A stretch of 64,000 bases of DNA from Thiobacillus sp. GTDB taxonomy: Bacteria > Pseudomonadota > Gammaproteobacteria > Burkholderiales > Thiobacillaceae. The translations under genes were made by a program, and so were the position numbers. Position 1 is the first letter of the stretch. Every line of letters begins with the position of its first letter. Shown piece after piece: positions 26,131 to 35,566 of this stretch. Location of the stretch: positions 32,273 through 96,272 of the forward strand of contig JAJPEP010000110.1 of assembly GCA_021166845.1 (NCBI GenBank), in the 5' to 3' direction. Under the pieces are notes generated by a model. That model saw nothing but the letters and a program-made list of their open reading frames with translations, had not been told where the DNA came from and searched no databases.

Positions 26131-26675
26131 GCGCCGTGATGCGTTATTCGACCCCGGCCATCGTGCTGCACTGGCTGGTGGCGCTGCTGATTTTTGCAGC
26201 CTTCCCGCTCGGCGTTTACATGCATGAGCTGCCGCTGTCGCCCGACAAGCTGAAACTCTACAGCTACCACAAGTGGATCGGCGTCACGGTGCTGATGCTG
26301 GTTGCCGTCCGGCTGGGCTGGCGGCTGACGCACATGCCGCCGCCGCTGCCGGACGGCATCGCCCCCTGGCAGCGCCGCGCGAGCGCAATCACGCACGGAC
26401 TGCTGTACGGGCTGACGATCGCGATCCCGCTGTCGGGCTGGCTGATGAGTTCGGCCAAGGGTTTTCAGACGGTGTGGTTCGGCGTGCTGCCGCTGCCCGA
26501 CCTGGTCGGCAAGGACAAGGCATTGGGCGACCTGCTCGCCGGGGTGCACCAGGCGCTGAATTTCACGCTGCTGGCGCTGGTTATCCTGCACGTGGCCGCG
26601 GCGCTGCAGCATCATTTCATCGAACGCCGGCCGTTTTTGCGGCGCATGGCCTGGGGCGGAAAGGAGCGAACATGA
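26127..26675 (+). CDS. Cytochrome b561 family protein
   Basis: A 182-residue inner-membrane dihaem cytochrome with four transmembrane helices. Candidate haem histidines lie in VLHWLVALL, YSYHKWIGV, LLAGVHQALN and VILHVAAALQHHF. Members oxidise quinols or pass electrons to small partners. It is coupled by ATGA to both the MarR gene and the first yceI gene, a common association (CybB-YceI), where YceI may bind a quinone-like lipid. Confidence 0.88.
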   Translation: MSAVMRYSTPAIVLHWLVALLIFAAFPLGVYMHELPLSPDKLKLYSYHKWIGVTVLMLVAVRLGWRLTHMPPPLPDGIAPWQRRASAITHGLLYGLTIAIPLSGWLMSSAKGFQTVWFGVLPLPDLVGKDKALGDLLAGVHQALNFTLLALVILHVAAALQHHFIERRPFLRRMAWGGKERT

Positions 26676-27226
26676 GAATGACGGTTTTGATTTTGCTGGC
26701 GGCGCTGGCCGCGCCCGCGGCGAATGCGGTGGAATACCAGACGGTGCTGCAGAAGCAGAGCACGATCCATTTCGAGTTCCGCCAGATGGGCGTGCCGATC
26801 AAGGGCGGTTTCAAGCGCTTTACCACGCGGATGGCGTTCGACCCGGCCAGGCCCGAGGCCGCCCGTGCGCAGATCGAAATCGACCTCGCCAGCATCGACG
26901 CCGGTTCGCCCGAGGCCGACGAGGAATCCGCCGGCAAGCTGTGGTTCAACCGCGGCGTCCACCCGAAGGCGACCTTCGTCTCCAGCCAGGTGCGCGCGCT
27001 GGGCGACAACCGCTACGAGATGCGCGGCACCCTCACCCTCAAGGGCAGGAGCCGTGACATGGTCGTGCCGGTGACCTTCGCGCCCGGCACTAAAGCCGCC
27101 GTATTCGACGGCGCGTTCGTCCTCAGGCGCCTCGACTTCGGCATCGGCGAAGGCATGTGGGCGGACGTCGCCACTGTCGCCGACGAGGTCCAGGTCAGAT
27201 TCCGCATTGCCGCCACCGGCAATTAG
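26672..27226 (+). CDS. YceI-like lipocalin-fold periplasmic protein (first copy)
   Basis: A 184-residue protein with a signal peptide ending ANA-VEYQ. The YceI beta barrel, which binds isoprenoid lipids in structural studies, is indicated by STIHFEFRQMGVPIKGGF, DPARPEAARAQIEIDLASID, GKLWFNRGVHPKATFVSSQV and GTLTLKGRSRDMVVPV. Coupled to the cytochrome b561 gene. Its stop codon TAG is made of the TA target duplication and the first G of the inserted MITE-like element, so the original C-terminus may have been altered. Confidence 0.88.
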   Translation: MRMTVLILLAALAAPAANAVEYQTVLQKQSTIHFEFRQMGVPIKGGFKRFTTRMAFDPARPEAARAQIEIDLASIDAGSPEADEESAGKLWFNRGVHPKATFVSSQVRALGDNRYEMRGTLTLKGRSRDMVVPVTFAPGTKAAVFDGAFVLRRLDFGIGEGMWADVATVADEVQVRFRIAATGN

Positions 27227-27490
27227 GGCGTGTTAACACTCATTTCGCGTCCGCGTTGGCGCGAGAAAGCGATGGATGCAAGGCGCGTCGCGCCGGCAAG
27301 GGCCATCCCTTGCCAAGCGGCGCAACGCCGCAGACGCGCTTTCTCGCGACAACCCGAAGGGACGGTCCGATTCGGGCGCATCCCTTTGTCGCGAGCCGCT
27401 TGCAGTAAACGACACTGCGGCGCGTCTCGCTTCGCGGCCTGCATCCCGAATCGGCCTCGTCGCGGGCGTGAAATGAGTGTTAACACGCCC
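27226..27490. mobile_element. MITE-like element, 265 bp, with TA target duplication
   Basis: The ends are inverted repeats beginning GGGCGTGTTAACACTCATTTC, identical for 21 bp and similar for about 30. A TA dinucleotide flanks each side (27224-27225 and 27491-27492), as expected for an IS630/Tc1-mariner type insertion. No transposase is encoded; the frames inside run symmetrically on both strands and are not gene-like. It fills the space between the two yceI genes. Confidence 0.7.
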
Positions 27491-27522
27491 TAACCCACTG
27501 TTCATCCCTCAAGGAGCAAAAC

Positions 27523-28104
27523 ATGAAGCATCTCGCACTTCTCTCCGCACTTGCTGCGTTTGCCGCCACCGCCCAGGCCGCGCCGGTCACCTACGTCATC
27601 GACAACAGCCACACCTACCCGCACTTCACCTATAACCACCTCGGCTTTTCCAACCAGACCCACAAGTTCGACAAGACCCGCGGCAAGGTGGTGCTCGACC
27701 GCGTCGGGAAAGCCGGTTCGGTTGCCGTGATCATCGACGCCACCTCGGTCAACACCGGCCATGCGGTGTTCAACGAGCACATCCAGGCGGCGGATTTCTT
27801 CGACACCGCCAACCACCCGACGATCACGTTCATGGCGGACAAGATGGCGTTCAGGGACGACCAGCCCGTGAGCCTGGCGGGCGACCTGACGATCAAGGGC
27901 GTAACGAAGCCGGTGACGCTCGCCATTACCCACTTCAAATGCCAGCCGCATCCGATGCTGAAAGTCGAAGCCTGCGGCGCCAACGCAAGTACGCAGATCA
28001 AGCGTTCGGAATTCAACATGGGCAAGAACGCGCCCTTCGTCAGCGACGAGGTCACGCTGACCATGGCGATCGAGGCGGTCAGGGAACAGCCGGCTGCGCA
28101 ATAA
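27523..28104 (+). CDS. YceI-like periplasmic protein (second copy)
   Basis: A 193-residue protein with signal peptide ending AQA-APVT. Family features are VIDNSHTYPHFTYNHLGFSN, DATSVNTGHAVFNEHIQAADFFD (in parts), HPTITFMADKM and LTIKGVTKPVTLAITHF. It has two Cys (about 147 and 157) that may form a disulfide. An AAGGAG site precedes the start. It belongs to the marR-cybB-yceI unit but is separated from it by the MITE-like element. Confidence 0.9.
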   Translation: MKHLALLSALAAFAATAQAAPVTYVIDNSHTYPHFTYNHLGFSNQTHKFDKTRGKVVLDRVGKAGSVAVIIDATSVNTGHAVFNEHIQAADFFDTANHPTITFMADKMAFRDDQPVSLAGDLTIKGVTKPVTLAITHFKCQPHPMLKVEACGANASTQIKRSEFNMGKNAPFVSDEVTLTMAIEAVREQPAAQ

Positions 28105-28160
28105 GCCGGGCGGGGCGGGCTCCGGTAAAATGCTGCTTTAGCTGTCCGGAACACCGCCTC

Positions 28161-30113
28161 GTGGAACCCCATCAACTTGAACTGCTCGCGCCCGCGCGCG
28201 ACGCCGATATCGGCATCGAGGCCGTCAACCACGGCGCCGATGCGGTGTACATCGGCGGGCCATCGTTCGGCGCGCGCGCGGCGGCGTCCAACGAAGTCGC
28301 CGACATCGCGCGGCTGGCCGAATACGCGCACCGCTTCAACGCGCGCGTATTCGTCACCCTCAATACCATCCTCACCGACGACGAACTGGAACCGGCGCGC
28401 CGGCAGATCGTTCGACTGTACGAAGCCGGCGCCGATGCCCTGATCATCCAGGACATGGGCCTGCTGGAACTCGACCTGCCGCCGATCCAGCTGCATGCCA
28501 GCACCCAGACCGACATCCGCACGCCGGAAAAGGCCCGCTTCCTGCAGGACGTTGGGCTGTCGCAGATCGTGCTGGCACGCGAACTCGACCTCGAACAGAT
28601 CGCCGCCATCCGCGCCGCCACCGACCCTGCGCGCTGCACCCTGGAATTTTTCGTCCATGGCGCGCTGTGCGTCGCCTACAGCGGCCAGTGCTACATCAGC
28701 CACGCCCACACCGGGCGCAGCGCCAACCGCGGCGACTGCTCGCAGTCCTGCCGCCTGCCGTACCAGGTCACCGACCTGGAGGGGCGCATCGTCGCGCACG
28801 ACAAGCATGTTCTTTCCATGAAGGACAACAACCAGAGCGGCAACCTCGAAGCGCTGATCGACGCCGGCATTCGCAGCTTCAAGATCGAGGGCCGTTACAA
28901 GGACATGGGCTACGTGAAGAACATCACCGCCCATTACCGTACCTTGCTGGACAAAATCATTGAACGCCGCCCGGAATTCGCGCGCGCGTCCGCGGGCCGC
29001 ACCGCGTTTGCCTTCACCCCCGACCCCGAGCAGAACTTCAACCGCGAGTTCACCGACTACTTCGTCGGCGGCCGCCGCGACGATATCGGCGCGTTCGACA
29101 CGCCGAAGAACCCCGGTCTTTCCATCGGCTACGTCAGCAAGGTCGGCGACAAATGGATCGAACTGCACACCGACGCGCCCGATATCGTGCTCAACAACGG
29201 CGACGGCCTCTGCTACTACACCTTGCAGAAAGACCTGGCCGGCCTCGCCATCAACCGCGCCGAAAAGCTGGGCGAGGGCGCCTGGCGCGTATTCCCGAAA
29301 GACGCCATCGCGGGTTTCAGGGACTTGCGCGCCGGCACGATGGTCAGCCGCAACCGCGACATGAACTGGACGCGCCTGCTCGATAAGCCGTCGGGCGAAC
29401 GCAGCATCGGCGTGTGGCTGCGGCTGGAAGAAACAACGGACGGCTTCGCGCTGACGCTGACCGACGAGGACGGCCATGCCGCGACAGTCGAGGCCGCGCA
29501 CGCCAAAGAGCCGGCCAGGGACGCCGCCAAAGCGGAGGCCGCCCTGCGCGAGCACCTCGGCAAGCTCGGCGCCACGCCGTTTGCGTCCATGGGAATCGCG
29601 CTTGAGCTGTCGCAGGACTGGTTCGTGCCGGCGTCCTTCGTCAACGCCCTGCGCCGCGACGCCGTCGCCGCGCTGGAAGCCGCACGCGCCGCAGCCTACC
29701 GGCGTCCGCCGCGCGCGCAAGCGGTCGAGCCGCCGGCGGTCTATCCCGAGGACACGCTTTCCTATCTCGCCAACGTCTACAACCACAAGGCGCGCGACTT
29801 CTACGCGAAGCACGGCGTCAAGGTCATTGCCGCCGCCTACGAGAGCCACGAGGAAAAAGGCGAGGTCTCGCTGATGATCACCAGGCACTGCGTGCGCTAT
29901 TCGCTTTCCCTCTGCCCCAGGCAGGCCAAGGGCGTCACCGGCGTGCAGGGCACCGTGCGCGCCGCGCCGCTGACGCTGATCAACGGCAGCGAGAAGCTCA
30001 CCCTGCGCTTCGACTGCAAGGCCTGCGAGATGCACGTGGTGGGGAAACTGAAACCGGCCGTCGCCAAAAACAGCGCGCCGCTGAACTTTTATACAACGCA
30101 GCCCATTGCGTGA
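28161..30113 (+). CDS. rlhA: 23S rRNA 5-hydroxycytidine synthase RlhA (U32 family)
   Basis: A 650-residue U32 protein that starts at GTG (VEPHQLELLAPAR). Length, the block GADAVYIGGPSFGARAAASN, HASTQTDIRTPEKARFLQDV and the cysteine-bearing CVAYSGQCYISHAHTGRSAN / GDCSQSCRLPY match E. coli RlhA (YdcP), which hydroxylates C2501 of 23S rRNA. The C-terminal half (DUF3656) ends with CPRQAKG and RFDCKACEMHV; the conserved cysteines probably bind an iron-sulfur cluster. It is followed after 14 bp by trhP, a related U32 gene. Confidence 0.93.
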   Translation: MEPHQLELLAPARDADIGIEAVNHGADAVYIGGPSFGARAAASNEVADIARLAEYAHRFNARVFVTLNTILTDDELEPARRQIVRLYEAGADALIIQDMGLLELDLPPIQLHASTQTDIRTPEKARFLQDVGLSQIVLARELDLEQIAAIRAATDPARCTLEFFVHGALCVAYSGQCYISHAHTGRSANRGDCSQSCRLPYQVTDLEGRIVAHDKHVLSMKDNNQSGNLEALIDAGIRSFKIEGRYKDMGYVKNITAHYRTLLDKIIERRPEFARASAGRTAFAFTPDPEQNFNREFTDYFVGGRRDDIGAFDTPKNPGLSIGYVSKVGDKWIELHTDAPDIVLNNGDGLCYYTLQKDLAGLAINRAEKLGEGAWRVFPKDAIAGFRDLRAGTMVSRNRDMNWTRLLDKPSGERSIGVWLRLEETTDGFALTLTDEDGHAATVEAAHAKEPARDAAKAEAALREHLGKLGATPFASMGIALELSQDWFVPASFVNALRRDAVAALEAARAAAYRRPPRAQAVEPPAVYPEDTLSYLANVYNHKARDFYAKHGVKVIAAAYESHEEKGEVSLMITRHCVRYSLSLCPRQAKGVTGVQGTVRAAPLTLINGSEKLTLRFDCKACEMHVVGKLKPAVAKNSAPLNFYTTQPIA

Positions 30114-30127
30114 TCCGGTAATTCCGC

Positions 30128-31405
30128 TTGAAACACACCGAAATACGCCAACCCGAACTGCTGGCCCCCGCCGGCTCGCAAACCATGCTGGAAACCGCGC
30201 TCGCCTTCGGCGCCGATGCGGTGTATGCCGGCCAGCCGCGCTACAGCCTGCGCGTGCGCAACAACAGCTTCCGCGACGAAGTTGCGCTGGGAATCGGCAT
30301 CGACTACGCGCACAGCCTGGGCAAGCGGTTCTACGTCGTCAGCAACATTTTTCCGCACAACGCCAAAATCAAAACCTACCTGGCGGACATGGCGCCGGTC
30401 GTCGCCCTCAAGCCGGACGCGCTGATCATGGCCGACCCGGGCCTGATCGACATGATTCGCGAGACCTGGCCCGACATGCCCGTCCATCTTTCGGTGCAGG
30501 CCAACACCGTCAACTACGCGGCAGTGCGGTTCTGGAAAAAGCTCGGCATCCGCCGCGTCATTCTTTCGCGCGAACTCTCGCTCGACCAGGTCGCCGAGAT
30601 CCGCCAGGAATGCCCGGACATGGAGCTTGAGGTCTTCGTGCATGGCGCGCTGTGCATCGCCTATTCCGGGCGCTGCCTGCTCTCGGGCTACTTCAACCAC
30701 CGCGATCCCAACCAGGGCGCCTGCACCAATTCCTGCCGCTGGGAGTTCAACACCCACCCCGGCAAGGAAGCGCCGGATGGCGACGTGTACCTGCTGGAAG
30801 AGCGCAAACGCGCCGGCAGCTACATGCCCATCGAGGAGGACGAGCACGGCACCTACATCCTCAACTCGAAAGACCTGCGCGCCATCGAACACGTGCAGCG
30901 GTTGACGGAAATCGGCATCGACTCGCTCAAGATCGAAGGCCGCACCAAGTCGCCCTACTACGTGGCGCGCACCTGCCAGACCTATCGCCAGGCCATCGAC
31001 GATGCGGTCGCCGGCCGCCCGCTCGATCCGGCCCTGCTGCGCGAGCTCGACGGCCTGGCCAACCGGGGATATACCGGGGGCTTCTATGAGCGCCACCCGG
31101 ATCGCGAATACCAGAGCTACCTGAAGAGCCATTCCGGGTCGGACCGCAGCCTCTATGTCGGCGATGTCGTGGGGTACGACGCAGAAGGCCTGGCCGAAAT
31201 CGACGTGAAGAACAGGTTTTCAGTCGGCGACCGCATCGAGATCATCCACCCCAGGGGCAACCTGGAACTGACGATCGCTATCATGCACGGCAAAAACAGC
31301 ACCCCGGTCAAGGTCGCGCCGGGTAGCGGCCATCGTGTAGGCATTCCCCTGCCGGCGGGGTACGAGGGGGCATTCGTCGCGCGTTTTGTTGCGGAGCGCG
31401 AATGA
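30128..31405 (+). CDS. trhP: tRNA 5-hydroxyuridine synthesis protein TrhP (U32 family)
   Basis: A 425-residue U32 protein similar to E. coli TrhP (YegQ), which makes 5-hydroxyuridine at tRNA position 34 from prephenate-derived chemistry. Motifs: PELLAPAGSQTMLETALAFG, GADAVYAGQPRYSLRVRNN, VHLSVQANTVNYAAVRFW, HGALCIAYSGRCLLSGYFN and CTNSCRWEF. The start is TTG at 30128, with no better ATG at the conserved N-terminus. Pairing with rlhA suggests co-expression of two RNA hydroxylation systems. Confidence 0.92.
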   Translation: MKHTEIRQPELLAPAGSQTMLETALAFGADAVYAGQPRYSLRVRNNSFRDEVALGIGIDYAHSLGKRFYVVSNIFPHNAKIKTYLADMAPVVALKPDALIMADPGLIDMIRETWPDMPVHLSVQANTVNYAAVRFWKKLGIRRVILSRELSLDQVAEIRQECPDMELEVFVHGALCIAYSGRCLLSGYFNHRDPNQGACTNSCRWEFNTHPGKEAPDGDVYLLEERKRAGSYMPIEEDEHGTYILNSKDLRAIEHVQRLTEIGIDSLKIEGRTKSPYYVARTCQTYRQAIDDAVAGRPLDPALLRELDGLANRGYTGGFYERHPDREYQSYLKSHSGSDRSLYVGDVVGYDAEGLAEIDVKNRFSVGDRIEIIHPRGNLELTIAIMHGKNSTPVKVAPGSGHRVGIPLPAGYEGAFVARFVAERE

Positions 31406-31443
31406 ACGCCACCTTCAGCAAATCTGGTTGCGCGGTGGACTTT

Positions 31444-31779
31444 TTACAGGTCGATGGTGAGTTTCAGCATGAACGCGGTGTGACGCGCTTCGGCTTTTTG
31501 AAACGTCGCGATCAGCCGCTCGGCTTCTTCGGTTAGCCGGCTGCCGGCGGGGCCGCTTTCCACCAGTGGCGAGCGCCACGCGGTATTCATCGCATCGATC
31601 GCATCCCATGCCGCCTTGTAGCTCATCTTCATCGCCTTGGCGGCTTTGGAGATGGAGCCTGTTTCGCGGATGCGCTGCAGCAGTTCGATGCGGCCGCGGC
31701 CGAGGAAATTCCTGCCTTCCAGGGTCAGCCAGAAGCGGCCGTCTGCCTTGAGTTGTGCTGCCTTTGAACGCGTTGCCAT
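31444..31779 (-). CDS. ModE-like molybdate regulator, DNA-binding domain only
   Basis: A 111-residue protein consisting of the LysR-like winged helix of ModE: GRGRIELLQRIRETGSISKAAKAMKMSYKAAWDAIDAMN. The C-terminal MOP molybdate-binding domains of full-length ModE are missing; the chain ends after a short helix. Such short forms sense molybdate indirectly or act constitutively. It may bind the palindrome between moaA and mobB. Start chosen at MATRSK, since the upstream codons are less conserved. It stands alone, convergent with trhP. Confidence 0.82.
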   Translation of the reverse strand: MATRSKAAQLKADGRFWLTLEGRNFLGRGRIELLQRIRETGSISKAAKAMKMSYKAAWDAIDAMNTAWRSPLVESGPAGSRLTEEAERLIATFQKAEARHTAFMLKLTIDL

Positions 31780-31858
31780 GCGGCGAGTGTAGCAAACGCC
31801 CATTGCTGTTTATCCGCGAGCGGATGAAAATCGGGGTTTGCAATCCAGGATGAATGCC

Positions 31859-32317
31859 ATGAAAAAAATATTTGCCGTATGCGCGATGCTCTGCCTGCCC
31901 TTTTCCGCGATGGCGGCCGAGGATTATGCGGTGACCTTCAAAACCCAGGGCGACTACCAATTTGTGCGCGATTTGGTGCAAACCGCAATCGAGGGCCAGG
32001 GCCTGAAGATCACCAACACCAACAGGATTTCCGAAATGCTGGAGCGAACCGGCAGGGATATCGGCGCGACCAGGGTGGTGTATGAAAACGCCGAGCAGTT
32101 CGAATTCTGCAGTGCCACCATTTCGCGCCGGATGATGGAAGCCGATCCGCACGCGATCGTGATGTGCCCCTACAACGTGGCGGTGTATACGATTCCCAAT
32201 GACAAGCATGTGTATATCGCCTATCGCAAGCCCGCTGCCACCCAAAACCCGGCCCTGCAAAAGGCCCTGGCCGATGTGGAGAAACTGCTTAACGACATCA
32301 TCCGGGACGCGATGTAA
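31859..32317 (+). CDS. Exported DUF302-domain protein
   Basis: A 152-residue protein with a signal peptide (MKKIFAVCAMLCLPFSAMA-AEDY). The rest is a DUF302-type fold: YAVTFKTQGDYQFVRDLVQTAI, SAT-ISRRMMEADPHAIVMCPYNVAVYTIP and KHVYIAYRKPAA. Family function is unknown; members occur near sulfur oxidation and copper genes. An AGGA sequence eight bases upstream supports the ATG at 31859 over the ATG at 31850. Confidence 0.82.
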   Translation: MKKIFAVCAMLCLPFSAMAAEDYAVTFKTQGDYQFVRDLVQTAIEGQGLKITNTNRISEMLERTGRDIGATRVVYENAEQFEFCSATISRRMMEADPHAIVMCPYNVAVYTIPNDKHVYIAYRKPAATQNPALQKALADVEKLLNDIIRDAM

Positions 32318-32367
32318 GCGCCGGACTTGGATAAGGCGCACATGATTTCAGCCGACGCACGCCAGCC

Positions 32368-32742
32368 ATGACCGCCTTCCTTGCCATCGGCCTGGGTGCG
32401 GCCATCGGCGCGTGGCTGCGCTGGGGGCTGGGGCTGTGGCTCAACCCCGCATTCCCCTCGCTGCCGCTCGGCACGCTGGCCGCAAATCTGATTGGCGGTT
32501 ATTTCATTGGCCTGGTCATCGCCTGGTTTGCCGAGCATCCCGGCGTGCCGCCGGAAGCGCGGCTGTTTCTCATCACCGGCCTGCTTGGCGGGCTGACCAC
32601 GTTCTCCACTTTTTCCGCCGAAGTCGTCACGGCGCTGATGCGCGGCCTGTGGCTGACCGGCGGCCTGATTGCGTTCGCCCACATGACGGGTTCCTTTCTG
32701 GCGACCGGGCTGGGGTTTTATTCGATGAGGCTTTTCAAATGA
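32368..32742 (+). CDS. crcB: Fluoride ion channel CrcB/Fluc
   Basis: A 124-residue, four-helix membrane protein that exports fluoride as a dual-topology dimer. The pore motif [12 protein letters not shown] (with the phenylalanine box) and [10 protein letters not shown] are conserved. The preceding 50-base gap is too short and does not match a fluoride riboswitch. Overlaps the DUF190 gene as ATGA. Confidence 0.94.
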   Translation: MTAFLAIGLGAAIGAWLRWGLGLWLNPAFPSLPLGTLAANLIGGYFIGLVIAWFAEHPGVPPEARLFLITGLLGGLTTFSTFSAEVVTALMRGLWLTGGLIAFAHMTGSFLATGLGFYSMRLFK

Positions 32743-33050
32743 ACGCTGTTTGTCTGCAGGTGTTTGTGTCCGAAGCCAGCCGCCACCACGGCAAGCTGAC
32801 CTATGAATGGCTGCTCGATGCGGCGCAGGGGCTCGGCATTGCCGGCGGTTCGGCGTTCCGCGCCGTTGCGGGATTCGGCCGCCATGGCCGCCACGACGCG
32901 GGATTCTTCGAGCTCGCGGGCGAACTGCCGGTGGTGGTGGAGTTCTTCGTCGATGCGGCGATGGCCGACCGGTTGCTGAAGCGCATCGCCGAAGCGGATT
33001 TGAAACTGTTCTACGCCAGGCTTCCGGCCGAAACCGGCGTCACGCTTTAG
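32739..33050 (+). CDS. DUF190-family protein
   Basis: A 103-residue PII-like protein. The pattern [40 protein letters not shown] (read in parts) and [12 protein letters not shown] is typical of DUF190, often encoded beside crcB. A regulatory or nucleotide-sensing part in fluoride efflux is inferred from this association. It is coupled by ATGA to crcB, and the next gene begins five bases after its stop. Confidence 0.88.
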   Translation: MNAVCLQVFVSEASRHHGKLTYEWLLDAAQGLGIAGGSAFRAVAGFGRHGRHDAGFFELAGELPVVVEFFVDAAMADRLLKRIAEADLKLFYARLPAETGVTL

Positions 33051-33055
33051 CCGGC

Positions 33056-33805
33056 GTGCTCGACCAGCTGATTCTGTTTGTCGCCTCGCTGGCGGCAAAT
33101 TTCTTTTCGGCACTGTCGGGCGGCGGGGCAGGGCTGATCCAGTTTCCCATGCTGATTTTTCTGGGGCTGCCGTTCGGCGTGGCGCTCGCCACCCACAAGG
33201 TCGCCAGCGTCGCGCTCGGACTCGGCGCAACGCTGCGTCACCTGAAGGAATCGCACCTTGAACGCCGTTTCTCGCTGATCATCCTGGGTGCGGGGCTGCC
33301 CGGCGTGGTGCTGGGCGCGGTCACGATCCTGCAGATTCCCGAGCGCATCGCCACCCTGGCGCTGGGCGTTCTGACGCTGGGGCTGGGTCTGTATTCGGTG
33401 TTCAAGCCCCGGCTCGGCATGGACCACGCGCCCAGGAACCGGCAGGGCGCGGCGCTGGTCGGCGGCATGGCGGGGCTGTTTGTCGTCGGCTTTCTCAACG
33501 GCTCGATCACCAGCGGCACCGGGCTGTTTCTCACCATCTGGCTGATCCGCTGGTTCGGCCTCGACTACACCCGCGCCGTGGCCTACACCCTGATTCTCTG
33601 CGGCCTGCTATGGAACGGAACCGGCGCGCTGATACTGGGCGTGATCGGCACGGTGGCGTGGGACTGGGTGCCGGCGCTGCTGGCCGGCTCAGTCCTCGGC
33701 GGCTACCTGGGCAGCCATCTGGCGATCAGGAAAGGCAACCTGTGGATCAAGCGGGCGTTCGAAATCGTGACGATATTGATCGGCCTGAAACTGATCCTCG
33801 GCTGA
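33056..33805 (+). CDS. TauE/SafE-family anion permease
   Basis: A 249-residue membrane protein with seven or eight helices, start GTG at 33056. Two repeated segments show the family motifs: FFSALSGGGAGLIQFPMLIF with ATHKVASVALG, and GFLNGSITSGTGLFLTIWLI. Members export or import sulfite, sulfoacetate or other organic sulfur anions. The gene is the third of the crcB group. The true substrate cannot be determined. Confidence 0.87.
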   Translation: MLDQLILFVASLAANFFSALSGGGAGLIQFPMLIFLGLPFGVALATHKVASVALGLGATLRHLKESHLERRFSLIILGAGLPGVVLGAVTILQIPERIATLALGVLTLGLGLYSVFKPRLGMDHAPRNRQGAALVGGMAGLFVVGFLNGSITSGTGLFLTIWLIRWFGLDYTRAVAYTLILCGLLWNGTGALILGVIGTVAWDWVPALLAGSVLGGYLGSHLAIRKGNLWIKRAFEIVTILIGLKLILG

Positions 33806-33819
33806 GCGACCTGCCGCGC

Positions 33820-35424
33820 TCAGTCCTCGTCGGTGTGGATGCGGTTGCGGCCGCCGCGCTTGGCCTGGTAGAGCGCTTTGTCGGCGGCCTTGATCAGAGC
33901 ATCGCCGGTTTGATAAAGCGGATAGGTGGCGATGCCGCCGCTGGCGCTGACGTGGAAATGGCTGTCGCCATCGGGATGGCGGATTTGCGCGAAATCCTGG
34001 CGGATGCGATCCATGATGGCGAATGCCTGTTCGGCGTCGGTGTGCGGCAGACCGATCAGGAATTCCTCGCCGCCGTAGCGGCAGAGAATGTCCTGCTTGC
34101 GCAGGCGCTGCTTGAGCAGCCACGACAGGCCGCGGATGACCTGGTCGCCCACGGGGTGGCCGTAGGTATCGTTGACCTGCTTGAAATGGTCGATATCCAT
34201 CATCACCACCGACAGGAATCCGCCCTCGTGCGCCACGCTGGACAGCACCATGTCCAGCGTGTTCTTGCCGCTTGAATGGTTGAGCAGACCGGTCAGGCTG
34301 TCGTGGTACATGGTGCGGCGCAGCGCCCGGTAGCGCTCGATCTTGCTCTTGACGATCGCGTTGAGGAACACCGGGTTGAACGGCTTGGTGAGGAAATGGT
34401 CGCCGCCCAGCCGCATGGCGTCGACCTGCAGCGCAACGTTGGTCTCGCCCGACAGGTAGACGATCGGGGTGCTGAGGAATTCGCTGTGCTGGCGAATAAT
34501 GCGCGCGGCCTCGACGCCGGTGCAGTTCGGCATGTACATGTCCATCAGGATCAGGTCCGGATTGAACTGCCGCAGCGCATTCAGCGTCTGCTGCGGATCG
34601 TTGACGATTTCGGAGACGATCTGGTTTTCTTCCAGGGTACGACGGATCATGTGGCTGGCGGTCTTGGAATCTTCCACGATCAGCACGCGATATGCTTCCT
34701 GCTCATGGCGCTCGTTCAGTTCCATGATGTGCTCGACGATGGCATGTACGGGCGTTCCGTCCAGCAGGCAACTATCGCAGCCGCCACGCAGGACTTGTTG
34801 CAGCTGCTCGAAATCGGAGCGCACCCCGAGACAGATCAGCTGTCCCATCGCAAACCGTTGCCGCAAAGCCTGGATTCTGCCGCACCACTCGGCTTCGGGC
34901 AGGCGGCTCATGTCGAGCAGCAGCAGAGGGGCGACGCCTGTGCTGTCCGGCAGGGGCTGCTCCCAGGCGCTGAACTGCGCGGCCATGCCGAAATATCCCA
35001 GCTGCGCCTGTAAGCCAGCCCAGACTGCCTGGTCATGCCCGATCAGCCAGGTCTGGCTTACCCGCAGGTCACGGGGGGTGGGGTGCTTCAGGTCATGGCG
35101 TCGCTCGGCCAGATCGGCGGTCGCCGCGGCATGGGTTCTGGTCATGCGTTCCAGTGCGAGCACGCGTTCATTCAGGTCGTCCAGCGCGGCTTGCGGCAGC
35201 GGATGCGCCACCTCCGTATTGAACAGGGCCAGCGTCAGCTGCTCAAGCTGATGGCTGGCGTGATGCAGAGCCGTGATGCCCTTGTCGATCAGGAACTCGG
35301 TGAAGCTGTTGATCGATACCGCCAGCTCGACGAAACTCTCGAAACTTGGCACCGCCTGATAACGCTGCCACGTGTTCAACAATGCCTGGTTTTTCTGCAG
35401 GAGTTCTTCGGGGGAGCAGAGCAT
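33820..35424 (-). CDS. Diguanylate cyclase with two receiver-like domains
   Basis: A 534-residue signalling protein. Residues 1-110 are helical and may be Hpt-like; 120-235 look like a degenerate receiver (LLLLDMSRLP); 244-365 are a standard receiver (IVEDSKTAS, phosphoacceptor in LILMDMYMPN, Lys in LTKPFNP). The GGDEF domain (about 370-530) has the active motif GGEEF and an intact inhibitory I-site RKQD five residues upstream, so it should make cyclic di-GMP and be feedback-inhibited. It is a single gene with no partner kinase adjacent. Confidence 0.92.
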   Translation of the reverse strand: MLCSPEELLQKNQALLNTWQRYQAVPSFESFVELAVSINSFTEFLIDKGITALHHASHQLEQLTLALFNTEVAHPLPQAALDDLNERVLALERMTRTHAAATADLAERRHDLKHPTPRDLRVSQTWLIGHDQAVWAGLQAQLGYFGMAAQFSAWEQPLPDSTGVAPLLLLDMSRLPEAEWCGRIQALRQRFAMGQLICLGVRSDFEQLQQVLRGGCDSCLLDGTPVHAIVEHIMELNERHEQEAYRVLIVEDSKTASHMIRRTLEENQIVSEIVNDPQQTLNALRQFNPDLILMDMYMPNCTGVEAARIIRQHSEFLSTPIVYLSGETNVALQVDAMRLGGDHFLTKPFNPVFLNAIVKSKIERYRALRRTMYHDSLTGLLNHSSGKNTLDMVLSSVAHEGGFLSVVMMDIDHFKQVNDTYGHPVGDQVIRGLSWLLKQRLRKQDILCRYGGEEFLIGLPHTDAEQAFAIMDRIRQDFAQIRHPDGDSHFHVSASGGIATYPLYQTGDALIKAADKALYQAKRGGRNRIHTDED

Positions 35425-35566
35425 GGAGCGAGGCGAATAATATTTTTCTTGTTGATGTGTAGCCGGCGATTATCGCGCTTTATGCCTGGATTGGGTTAAC
35501 GGCGACGCGATTCGCCGCGCCAAGGTAACTTGAATCGGGCGCTCCGGCTCCTCGCGCCTGCAACAT

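Noticed and set aside
27230..27493. Small symmetric open frames inside the element between the yceI genes
   Set aside because: They arise from the inverted repeats and read alike on both strands; no transposase motif.
27630..30035. 801-residue open frame antisense to yceI and rlhA
   Set aside because: It spans two real genes and an intergenic gap on the other strand, with a composition typical of antisense GC-rich frames.
32318..32367. Fluoride riboswitch before crcB
   Set aside because: Only 50 bases are available and the conserved core of that riboswitch is not present.
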